Source: CAZART01 sp964487555
GTDB taxonomy: Bacteria; Bacteroidota; Rhodothermia; Rhodothermales; VXPQ01
DNA: 49,208 nt
Direction: 5' to 3'
Assembly (NCBI GenBank): GCA_964487555.1
Contig: CAZART010000025.1
Coordinates: 1 to 49,208, forward strand
A program made the translations under genes and the position numbers. This document shows positions 42,660 to 49,208 of this stretch, in pieces. The notes below the pieces were generated by a model. The model saw only the letters and a program-made list of their open reading frames with translations. It made no database searches and was not told the origin of the DNA. Within the stretch, counting starts at the first letter, position 1; every line of letters starts with the position of its first letter.

Positions 42660-44054
42660 ATGGACCAGCAGCCAAAGATTCTCTTCGTTGATGACGAACA
42701 GCTCCTCCATGGCCTCTTCGACCGGTTATTTACGCGCAACGGCATCCGTGTGAAAAGCTGCCTCAACGCGGAGCAGGCGATGGAGGCGCTGAAGGAGGAG
42801 CCGTACGATCTGGTGGTGACCGATTTCATGATGCCGGACATCGATGGGCTGGAACTTCTGGCACACATCCGCCAGGAGCATCCACAGACGAAGGTGATCA
42901 TGATCACGGCGCACGCCAATGTGCAGCATGCCGTTCGGTCCATGAAGAGCGGCGCCATCGATTACATCCCGAAGCCGTTTTCGACGACCGAGCTCGTGGA
43001 ACGCGTGCAGAAGGTTCTCTCTCGCGAGGACGCGCCGGCAGTGGTTGCGCCGAAGCCGAAACGCAGCGTGCCGAGAAAGAAGGCCACGACGGCGGAGTAC
43101 GTCGGCGAGCACGCAAGCATTCGGCGACTTAAGGAAATGCTGCCAAAGGTAAGTCAGAACAAGGCCCCCGTATTTATTCAAGGGGAGAGCGGTACCGGAA
43201 AGGAGATTCTGGCCAAAATTATTCATCAGATGAGCGACCGCGGCGACGGACCGTACGTCACGCTCAATTGTGCCAATCTTCCGCGCGAGCTCGTGGAAAG
43301 CCACCTCTTCGGTCATAGGAAGGGTGCGTTCACCGGGGCTATCGACGACATGACGGGCGCCTTCGAACGTGCAGACGGCGGTACGCTGCTGCTCGATGAG
43401 ATCACCGAAGTAGAGCTGGGCGTTCAGGCGAAGCTATTGCGCGTACTTCAGGAGCAAGAATTTCAGAAGGTCGGCTCGTCCGAGACCAAGAAGGTCGAAG
43501 TCCGGGTCATTGCAACCAGCAATCGCAGCCTCAACGAAGCCATCAACGAAGGCATTTTACGTGACGACCTGTACCACCGCCTTTCGGTCTTTCCACTGAC
43601 CGTTCCACCGCTTCGCGAGCGCTTATCCGACATTCCGAAGCTCGCCGAACATTTCGTGGAGAAGTACTGCGATCTGTACGGGCTGCCCCCCAAGGAGATC
43701 ACGGACGAGCTTATGGACTACTTTCGCACGTATCCGTGGCCCGGAAACGTGCGTCAGCTGGAAAACATGGTTCAGCGCGGCGTGCTACTTTCCGCCGAAC
43801 GCGGAGTCATCGAGCCGGAAGACGTGTTTAATGACTTCTTCAGCGATGCGGACGGATCCGGTCACCCGGGATCGGGCGACGACGTGAAGATCCCGCGGCT
43901 CACGACGATCGAAGAGATGGAGCGCCATATGATTCTCAAAGCGCTCGATGAATCCGACAACAATCAGCAGCGTGCCGCCGAAAAGCTCGGCATCAGCGCG
44001 CGCACCATTCGAAACAAGCTGAAGAAGTACCGGGAGGAAGGGTTTTTGTCGTGA
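42660..44054 (+). CDS. Sigma-54-dependent flagellar response regulator, FlrC/FleR/FlgR-like
   Basis: A 464-residue NtrC-family activator. Receiver (1-120): D11, D12, phosphoacceptor D55 in VVTDFMMPDIDG and K105. AAA+ domain: Walker A GESGTGKE (175-182), the sigma-54 contact loop GAFTGA (222-227), Walker B GGTLLLDEI, and R-finger region. The Fis-type helix-turn-helix RAAEKLGISARTIRNKLKKYREEG closes the protein, so it binds DNA. It should activate the sigma-54-like promoters found before flgB, fliM, fliO and the fliA unit. Confidence 0.95.
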   Translation: MDQQPKILFVDDEQLLHGLFDRLFTRNGIRVKSCLNAEQAMEALKEEPYDLVVTDFMMPDIDGLELLAHIRQEHPQTKVIMITAHANVQHAVRSMKSGAIDYIPKPFSTTELVERVQKVLSREDAPAVVAPKPKRSVPRKKATTAEYVGEHASIRRLKEMLPKVSQNKAPVFIQGESGTGKEILAKIIHQMSDRGDGPYVTLNCANLPRELVESHLFGHRKGAFTGAIDDMTGAFERADGGTLLLDEITEVELGVQAKLLRVLQEQEFQKVGSSETKKVEVRVIATSNRSLNEAINEGILRDDLYHRLSVFPLTVPPLRERLSDIPKLAEHFVEKYCDLYGLPPKEITDELMDYFRTYPWPGNVRQLENMVQRGVLLSAERGVIEPEDVFNDFFSDADGSGHPGSGDDVKIPRLTTIEEMERHMILKALDESDNNQQRAAEKLGISARTIRNKLKKYREEGFLS

Positions 44055-44078
44055 TACGTGAAGCGGCCCGAAAAAGCG

Positions 44079-44112
44079 AAAAGCCGAACGACGTCGCGGT
44101 CGCTCGGCTTTT
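44079..44112. terminator. Bidirectional terminator between the regulator and flgM
   Basis: AAAAGCCGA-a-CGAC pairs with GTCG-c-TCGGCTTTT. A T-run follows the stem on the plus strand and an A-run precedes it, so it can end both the converging regulator and flgM transcripts. Confidence 0.88.
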
Positions 44113-44134
44113 GTTATAAAGGAGGAGGTATTCC

Positions 44135-44488
44135 TTACAGGTCCGTTTTAAGCGCGCCACCGGCGCGCTGCGCCACCTTTTCCAGCACGTCGTGCTGCTG
44201 ATAGTAGCCGCTCTTGATGCGATCGGCAAGCTCTTCGATCCGCTCTTCCGAAAGGGACGGCAGGTTGCCGAGGGCTTTTCGTGCGAAGATCAGCTCTTCC
44301 GCTTTGCGCGCATCCTTGAGAGCGTCGCGAGCATCATCGGAGATTTCGACGCGATCTCCCGCGTCACGGGCTTCGGTCGACGAGGCGCCCTGCGAGGACG
44401 GCTCGACCTGGCCGGAGTTGCCGACGCCGTTGTTCCGAAGTATGTCGGAGCGGTGAGTGAGATTGCCGTTGATGTCCGAGATGTTCAT
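44135..44488 (-). CDS. flgM: FlgM, anti-sigma-28 factor
   Basis: A 117-residue protein; start chosen at the ATG at 44488 (MNISDINGN), matching the family opening, rather than 14 codons earlier. The C-terminal half RVEISDDARDAL...FARKALGNLPSLSEERIEELADRIKSGYYQQHDVLEKVAQR is the conserved FliA-binding part. FlgM holds FliA until the hook is complete and FlgM is exported. A GCCGATAG element at 44579-44586 may be a sigma-28 -10, but without a -35 match. Confidence 0.92.
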   Translation of the reverse strand: MNISDINGNLTHRSDILRNNGVGNSGQVEPSSQGASSTEARDAGDRVEISDDARDALKDARKAEELIFARKALGNLPSLSEERIEELADRIKSGYYQQHDVLEKVAQRAGGALKTDL

Positions 44489-44631
44489 GAGTCTGATCGG
44501 TTGATCGATGCTGGTAAAGTTAATATACAAGGCAGATGCTTTGTATCGTCAACGGGACGGAAGAACTTAAGTCGTGATCTATCGGCGGCTCCGTTTCGAC
44601 GGCTGATGCACATGGTCCAACATACGAGGCG

Positions 44632-44973
44632 TTAAACGCGCAGGTTCTCATTCAAAATCTGCGAGCGTTCATCAGGCCGCTGATACGAGCGGGCCGCTCC
44701 TCTGTAACGCTGCATTCCGGCGAGCGCTTCCTGCATCCTTCGTTCTTGATCCGCGACCGCTTGCAAGAGAACCTGATGCTGCTCTTTCAGCGCCGCTTCC
44801 AGGGCGCTCCGGTCGGGGTCGTTTTCCGAAGGTCGGTCGTACCCGTTTAACTCCTCAACTAACGTGCCACGTTCCTCAAGAAGCTCGAAATACCGGTCTA
44901 CGTCGCCGTTTTGAAGGACGGAGACCATTTCCTGGCCCAGCGTGTAAATTTGGCGGAGGTGGGAGTCTTTCAT
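44632..44973 (-). CDS. FliT/FlgN-like flagellar chaperone
   Basis: A 113-residue, almost wholly helical protein; start at ATG 44973 because upstream codons are not helical or conserved-looking. The N-terminal LRQIYTLGQEMVSVLQNGDVDRYFELLEERGTLVEELNGY fits the FliT/FlgN chaperone plan, followed by a long Gln/Glu-rich helix. It lies between flgM and fliD, the place where FliT (FliD chaperone) or FlgN usually sits. Which of the two is not decided. Confidence 0.72.
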   Translation of the reverse strand: MKDSHLRQIYTLGQEMVSVLQNGDVDRYFELLEERGTLVEELNGYDRPSENDPDRSALEAALKEQHQVLLQAVADQERRMQEALAGMQRYRGAARSYQRPDERSQILNENLRV

Positions 44974-45212
44974 GTGGGACACGGAGGGTGTTCGCCCCCG
45001 GAAAAAATCAATATGATACGATGTAGGGGAGCATCCGATCGCTAGCAGGCACGGCGAGGAAAGAAGGTCAACGCGCGCCTCCGGCACAGGTACCTCTACA
45101 ATCGGACCAAAGATGTCCTTGAATGCCCGGAAGGGGAGAAGGAAATCGAAACGAAATCCTCAACGGGATTAGACAGTGTGTTCCAGAAGGGACGAAGGAC
45201 GCGTCCCAACCC

Positions 45213-46694
45213 TCAGAAGAATTGCATCAGATTTTGCTGCTGACCTTGCAAGACGGCGATGGATTCCTGCACTTTCGCGAACTGCGCGCGAAGCTGATCT
45301 TCGCGGCGGAGGAGACGATCGTCCCAGTCCGAAATGCGAGTTTTTAGCCGTTTGATCTTCGTGTCGATGGAATCGACACGATCGCTGATGATGCCGTTCA
45401 CGCCGACAAAGCGGTCGATACGGTCCTTCAAGCGCGTCGCGATGCCGTCGGCTCCGGCAAACAGGCTTTCCACCGCGCCGGCATCTTTTTCCACGGCTGC
45501 GATCAGCTCGTCGGCATCGGTGAGCTTGAGCGTACCATCCTTTTGAATCTCGATTCCGAGATCCGTGATCATTTTGACGGCGTCGGCGGGCTGTCCGCTG
45601 ACCTGCAGGACCACGTCGTTACGAAGCTGATAGCGAAGGCTCCTGAAGGTCGAATCGCCGGCGAGGTCGCCTCGAACTTCATTGTCCGCGTCGACCTTCG
45701 ACTTCGCCTCGATCAGCGTGATGATGTCATTGTACTTCGTGATGAAGTCTTCGACCTCTTTCTTGATGCCGTCTTTGTCCGCCTTCACGGTGAAGGTCTG
45801 CGCACCGCCGCCGGCTTTTTTGAGGTCGAGCGTGATGCCTGTAAGGGCATCGGTGACGGAGTTCGTCGACCGGTACATCGTCAGCCCGTTCAAATTGAAC
45901 ATGCTGTTAAGCTGGGAATCAGACTCGCTCGTGCCGATGTCTGTCACCATTCCTCCGCCCGTACCGGTCGCCACGCCCGCAAGATTCACTTCGAGGGCTT
46001 CAAGCAGCTTCTTGTTGGAATCGTTGAATACGAGGCGGTTGGCATAGCCCGTCTGGCCGCTACTCAACGTGAGGCGGGCCGTATCGGTGGTCTCGTTGAC
46101 GGTGGCCGCACTCGCCGCTTCTTCCTTCTTGATCGTCCCGTCCGCGACCGCCGCCTCCATGGCATCGTTGATGGCCGTAGCAATCTCGCCGAGGATCTCC
46201 TCATTGGTCGTCCCGGTGGGGGTGACCGTCACGCTGATTTCGACGCGGTTGGCCGGATCTGCCTCGGTAGGATGGGCGACCTCGATGCCGAAGGTCTGCG
46301 TGCTGTTCGGCTGCGGCGTGAACCACGTCTTCAGATCGTTGCCGCTTGCCGAATACTGTTTCGAGATGCGTTTGTCGGAGGTGGCGAGGCGCTGTACTTC
46401 GATGGAGTGGCTTCCGAAGACGGCGCTTTTCGAGGCCGTGGCGCTGAAATAATCATTGTCCGCATGATCGGCCATGCGGCCGTCGAACGGGCTCGAGAAG
46501 GCGCTGGTAAAGCTCTTCACCAGCTTGTGAAGCGCCGACAGCTTGCTGTCGACGTCGTTCATAACCGTCTTATAGCGTTCCTGCGTTTTCTGCTGGTCCT
46601 TCAGCGTTTGCTGAGGCCGGCTCTCGAGCGCGATCATCTGAGCAATGAGCTGCTCGTACGGATCGCTTTGTTGCAACATCGATAACGAATTCAT
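45213..46694 (-). CDS. fliD: FliD, filament cap protein
   Basis: A 493-residue protein. N-terminal coiled coil with YEQLIAQMIALESRPQQTLKDQQKTQERYKTVMNDVDSKLSALHKL, central domains with NRLVFNDSNKK and LTGITLDLKKAGGGAQTFTVKADKDGIKKEVEDFITKYNDII, and C-terminal GVNGIISDRVDSIDTKIKRLKTRISDWDDRLLRREDQLRAQFAKVQESIAVLQGQQQNL. It caps the growing filament. It lies 72 bases after fliS. Confidence 0.95.
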   Translation of the reverse strand: MNSLSMLQQSDPYEQLIAQMIALESRPQQTLKDQQKTQERYKTVMNDVDSKLSALHKLVKSFTSAFSSPFDGRMADHADNDYFSATASKSAVFGSHSIEVQRLATSDKRISKQYSASGNDLKTWFTPQPNSTQTFGIEVAHPTEADPANRVEISVTVTPTGTTNEEILGEIATAINDAMEAAVADGTIKKEEAASAATVNETTDTARLTLSSGQTGYANRLVFNDSNKKLLEALEVNLAGVATGTGGGMVTDIGTSESDSQLNSMFNLNGLTMYRSTNSVTDALTGITLDLKKAGGGAQTFTVKADKDGIKKEVEDFITKYNDIITLIEAKSKVDADNEVRGDLAGDSTFRSLRYQLRNDVVLQVSGQPADAVKMITDLGIEIQKDGTLKLTDADELIAAVEKDAGAVESLFAGADGIATRLKDRIDRFVGVNGIISDRVDSIDTKIKRLKTRISDWDDRLLRREDQLRAQFAKVQESIAVLQGQQQNLMQFF

Positions 46695-46766
46695 CGCAAC
46701 GCCTTCCTAACATTCTAAAACATCTGCGCCCGACTGGGATGCCGAGACGTCAGCCTACCAACACGT

Positions 46767-47087
46767 TCAGGCCGCTTTTCGGGCGATAACGCCCTCATTC
46801 CAGGCCTCGCGCAGGCCGGTCAAGACGTCTCTGACGATCTCGAGGTCGCCGTCGACGCTCTCGGCGACGCAGTACTCGTACAGCGAATAGAGGCGGTCGG
46901 CAATATCTCCGCCGCTCTCGAAGTTTAGACTGCCCACGAGCTCGGCGAGCACGGCGCGCAGTTTTGAGCGGTTTCCCTGAAGACAGCACTTGATCCCCAG
47001 GTCATACAATTTCAGTATAAGCTGCTCGGGCGAAGAGGAAACAATCGCCTGCTGTTGGTACTGGCGCATGCGGTGTGCAGCGTACAT
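46767..47087 (-). CDS. fliS: FliS, flagellin chaperone
   Basis: A 106-residue protein; start at the ATG at 47087 (MYAAHRMRQYQQQAIVSSSPEQLILKLYDLGIKCCLQGN), which gives the usual FliS opening, while a longer in-frame reading covers intergenic sequence. The helices to residue 100 fit the FliS bundle. It binds the flagellin C-terminus before export. Next gene is fliD. Confidence 0.92.
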   Translation of the reverse strand: MYAAHRMRQYQQQAIVSSSPEQLILKLYDLGIKCCLQGNRSKLRAVLAELVGSLNFESGGDIADRLYSLYEYCVAESVDGDLEIVRDVLTGLREAWNEGVIARKAA

Positions 47088-47526
47088 AGTTCGGTCTATT
47101 TTTCTTCGGATGAACGGTTCTGGCAAGTCGCGTGCCCGGTTCGTCGCGCCCGCTTCCATGTATGTAGCGCGATCGGAACGAATGCCGCTACGGAAGGAAT
47201 TTCCATTTTGGAACACCTTTCCGTGGTGACCGCCGCAACCATGGCTACCCTTTCGTATCGACGGTGATGGGCGTTTCTTAAGGCGTATGCAAGCGATTCT
47301 GCATACAGGCAGCGCGAATAGACGGGGCCGCCGACAGCCGCGTTTCCCGTGCGGAGAGATCCAGAGCGTTGTTTGGCACGCTTCCGGCATGTAACGCCTT
47401 TGAAGACGAACCTGAGTTCTGCCGTCGAAGGAAACGCGATTTCGACCGGCGCGCCTTCCAGCGTGCTTAACCGGTCGAGGGTATCCGCTCGGCGGAAACC
47501 TCATCACCATCTGACAAACGCCGTTT
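47088..47526. other. Divergent region between fliS and the glycosyltransferase gene
   Basis: No gene is seen in 439 bases. It holds a perfect dyad GTATGCA-N8-TGCATAC at 47285-47306 and, about 70 bases further right, the sigma-54-like promoter at 47374. No sigma-28 element for fliS is recognisable. Confidence 0.45.
47374..47389 (+). promoter_or_regulatory. Candidate sigma-54 promoter for the glycosyltransferase gene
   Basis: TGGCACG followed by GC at the correct ten-base spacing from GG; the -24 element is perfect but the -12 is CGGC rather than TTGC. The dyad at 47285-47306 lies where a sigma-54 activator would bind. The leader would be about 125 bases. Confidence 0.5.
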
Positions 47527-48711
47527 ATGAGCAGGGGTCCACGACGCATAGGACAGAAGAGGGGAGACACGACGAGCCTCTCCTTGTGCATGATCGTCAA
47601 GAACGAATCAGCATCGTTGGAGAAATGTCTCAGCCTGGCTCGGCCGCACGTCGACGAGATTGTGGTCGTCGATACGGGGTCGACCGACGGCACGCAGGAC
47701 ATCGCGCGCAGATACGCCGACGTCTTCGACGAGATCGAGTGGCCGGATTCCTTCTCCATAGCCCGTAACCACAGCTTCGACCTGGCGAGCGGCGACTACA
47801 TCCTCGTGCTCGACGGCGACGAATACATCGAAGGCGACCGAGCATGGAAGCGAATTCGTAAAGCCATAAATCGACGCAACCTTCTCTGCGTGCAGCTCCC
47901 TGTCGTAAACCTGATGCGTGAAGACCAGCTGGTCGCCGCGGATCGATCTTACCAGGAGCGCATCATGCGGAATCATCCGCGCCTGCGCTATACGGGTCGT
48001 GTCCACAATCAGATCCAGGACGTGATTCGGGCGCTGTCTAAGGAGATGAACGAGGAGGTCATTCAGGTGGAAGCCGAAGTCATGCACACCGGTTATGCGC
48101 TTTCTCCCGAAAACATGGCGAAAAAGTATTCGCCCCGTCTAAGGCTGCTTCAGCACGAGTATGAGAACCCGCGTGACGAGGTGTACCGGGCATACTACGG
48201 CTATCAGCTCGGCGTCGGTTACTTTGTGCTACAGCGCTATGAAGATGCAGCCACCATTTTTAACGAGATCGAATACGCCCGGCTCACACCGCATAACGCG
48301 TTCTATACCCGTCTCCTCGGCGCACAGACCGCACAAAAGTTGAGGAACGCGCCGATGGCACTCATTCATTGTAACGAGATGCTGGCCATCAATCCCAACG
48401 AGCCCGTCGCATACCACGCCACGGGATTGTCGTTGTTGATGGCCAAGCAAATCGGGGATGGGCTGCTCATGCTCCTTGAGGCGTACAATGTCAATGACGA
48501 GACGCGCGGCCCCGTCCGGTTCATTCTCAACCCGGCCCAGATGTTGGCCACCCTGGCAAAAGTCTGCGGCCAGGTGGGCCTGGAGGCGCATCAGCGTATT
48601 TTCTCGGCCATGTATGAAAAAGGCACGTTCGACAGAAATGTCGTGAAGTCGCTGATCGGTTCGTTGAAGACCGACATCGTGCTCTCTGAACAGGATGTCG
48701 CTCACGCCTAG
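47527..48711 (+). CDS. GT2-family glycosyltransferase with helical repeat tail
   Basis: A 394-residue protein. The N-terminal GT-A fold has LSLCMIVKNESASLEKCL, IVVVDTGSTDGTQDIARRYAD, FSIARNHS and the metal-binding LVLDGDEY (about residues 96-103). Residues from about 210 form TPR-like helical repeats (GYFVLQRYEDAATIFNEI, NAPMALIHCNEMLAINPNEPVAYHATGLSLL). Such enzymes transfer a sugar from a nucleotide sugar. Its place between fliS and the flagellin gene suggests flagellin glycosylation, as in several other motile bacteria; this is inference. It is one of only three plus-strand genes in the flagellar part. Confidence 0.85.
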   Translation: MSRGPRRIGQKRGDTTSLSLCMIVKNESASLEKCLSLARPHVDEIVVVDTGSTDGTQDIARRYADVFDEIEWPDSFSIARNHSFDLASGDYILVLDGDEYIEGDRAWKRIRKAINRRNLLCVQLPVVNLMREDQLVAADRSYQERIMRNHPRLRYTGRVHNQIQDVIRALSKEMNEEVIQVEAEVMHTGYALSPENMAKKYSPRLRLLQHEYENPRDEVYRAYYGYQLGVGYFVLQRYEDAATIFNEIEYARLTPHNAFYTRLLGAQTAQKLRNAPMALIHCNEMLAINPNEPVAYHATGLSLLMAKQIGDGLLMLLEAYNVNDETRGPVRFILNPAQMLATLAKVCGQVGLEAHQRIFSAMYEKGTFDRNVVKSLIGSLKTDIVLSEQDVAHA

Positions 48712-49066
48712 CTATAAACGTAACTAACCCGCCGGCATCGTCCGGCATCTCACAGATGTAACCGAATCCTTGCAATGAGCCCTACGCCAAACGAAAACGG
48801 CCCCCGCCTAAGCGGGAGCCGCATCGTGACGACTCGACCAAAGTCGCCAGGCCCATCGTGGAACCATGATCGCCAGAACCGTTCCCTCAGTCAGGGCCTT
48901 TTTCGTGGGGTTCAGGGACTTGCGCAGCTCACCGCAAGGTCAGCTACCAACGTTTCCGCGACGGAGCTGCCTCGTGCGGCTGCGTAAGTCCACCCTATTA
49001 TTAGTGCGATCGCCCGTCGAACGTGCTCGTCATGAGCGCTCGTTCGCGCGTGATCGCAGGTTTACG
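48712..49066. other. Convergent gap between the glycosyltransferase and flagellin genes
   Basis: No gene is seen. Apart from the terminator at 48798-48821, a small stem CCCT-N5-AGGG at 48884-48896 is followed on the plus strand by CCTTTTT and may help end the glycosyltransferase transcript. Confidence 0.4.
48798..48821 (-). terminator. Terminator downstream of flagellin
   Basis: CGGC-c-CCCGC pairs with GCGGG-a-GCCG around a CTAA-type loop; on the minus strand the stem is followed by TTTT. It is 246 bases past the flagellin stop, so a long 3' leader-like RNA tail is implied unless an earlier site exists. Confidence 0.65.
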
Positions 49067-49208
49067 TTAGAACAGCGAAAGGATCGACTGCGGACCCATA
49101 TTGGCCTGCGCCAGTGATGCGGTTCCGGTCTGCTGGAGGATCTGGAGTTTGATGATCTCCATCTGCTCCTTCGCGAAGTCGGCATCTTCGATGCGGCTTC
49201 GTGCCGCC
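49067..49208 (-). CDS. fliC: Flagellin, 3' end only
   Basis: The last 47 codons of a flagellin gene whose start lies outside the window. The visible end SRIEDADFAKEQMEIIKLQILQQTGTASLAQANMGPQSILSLF is the conserved D0 helix of the filament protein (SRIxDADFAxE and QANxxPQxxLxLF). This is the part bound by FliS, encoded about 2 kb away. Confidence 0.95.
   Translation of the reverse strand, partial: AARSRIEDADFAKEQMEIIKLQILQQTGTASLAQANMGPQSILSLF

Noticed and set aside
1..49208. tRNA, rRNA, insertion sequences or prophage genes
   Set aside because: None recognised on either strand; the window is almost fully occupied by the genes listed.

Overview
The window reads as chromosomal DNA of a motile, GC-rich Gram-negative bacterium. 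A Rhodothermota/Rhodothermia-type member of the Bacteroidota-Rhodothermota group is my best guess, from the mix of a BlaI/M56 signalling pair, HEAT-repeat proteins with very regular ALG motifs, and a complete flagellar locus. This assignment is inference, since there is no rRNA gene here.

Region by region: positions 1-3742 (minus strand) hold a partial unknown gene, then a BlaI-type repressor gene followed by an M56 (BlaR1-type) membrane metallopeptidase whose extracellular sensor is replaced by eight HEAT repeats and an Asn-Pro tail, and a secreted HEAT-repeat protein. Positions 3831-7658 hold a gene-poor stretch with a 3 x 19-bp repeat, a secreted amidohydrolase (plus strand), a secreted Gfo/Idh/MocA-type oxidoreductase and a maltose-O-acetyltransferase-like enzyme. 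From 7978 to 41458 one almost continuous minus-strand flagellar/chemotaxis locus runs, in transcription order: flgB-flgC-(96-aa unknown)-fliE-F-G-H-I-J-(MotE-like)-fliK-flgD-(flagellar operon protein)-flgE, then cheW-(HEAT)-cheY-cheZ-cheA, motA-motB-fliL-fliM-fliN, fliO-P-Q-R-flhB-flhA-flhF-flhG-(87-aa membrane protein)-fliA. At 41816-44054 a plus-strand soluble histidine kinase and a GAFTGA-containing sigma-54 activator (FlrB/FlrC- or FlgS/FlgR-like) sit divergent from flgB. From 44135 to 49208 lie flgM, a FliT/FlgN-like chaperone, fliD, fliS, a plus-strand glycosyltransferase with TPR-like tail, and the 3' end of a flagellin gene that leaves the window.

How it works together: the sequence suggests a three-tier cascade. 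Sigma-54-like promoters (TGGC-N9-GC/GT type) lie upstream of flgB, fliM, fliO, the 87-aa gene/fliA unit and the glycosyltransferase, matching the sigma-54 activator encoded in the middle. FliA (sigma-28) and its anti-sigma factor FlgM are both present, and sigma-28-like promoters precede cheW and, less clearly, motA. Terminators after flgE and fliN separate these units. flgF/G/H/I/A/J/K/L, rpoN, cheR, cheB and receptors are not in the window.

Most notable: the BlaI/M56-HEAT/HEAT operon as a possible new periplasmic sensing system; a 1246-aa FliK with four long near-identical repeats; a CheZ with two CheY-binding-like peptides flanking a hexapeptide-repeat tail, together with a FliY-like FliN whose CheC-type active site looks dead; an FlhF lacking key GTPase motifs paired with an FlhG lacking the FlhF-activating N-terminus; and several short period-7/period-8 degenerate tandem arrays in gaps and in fliO.
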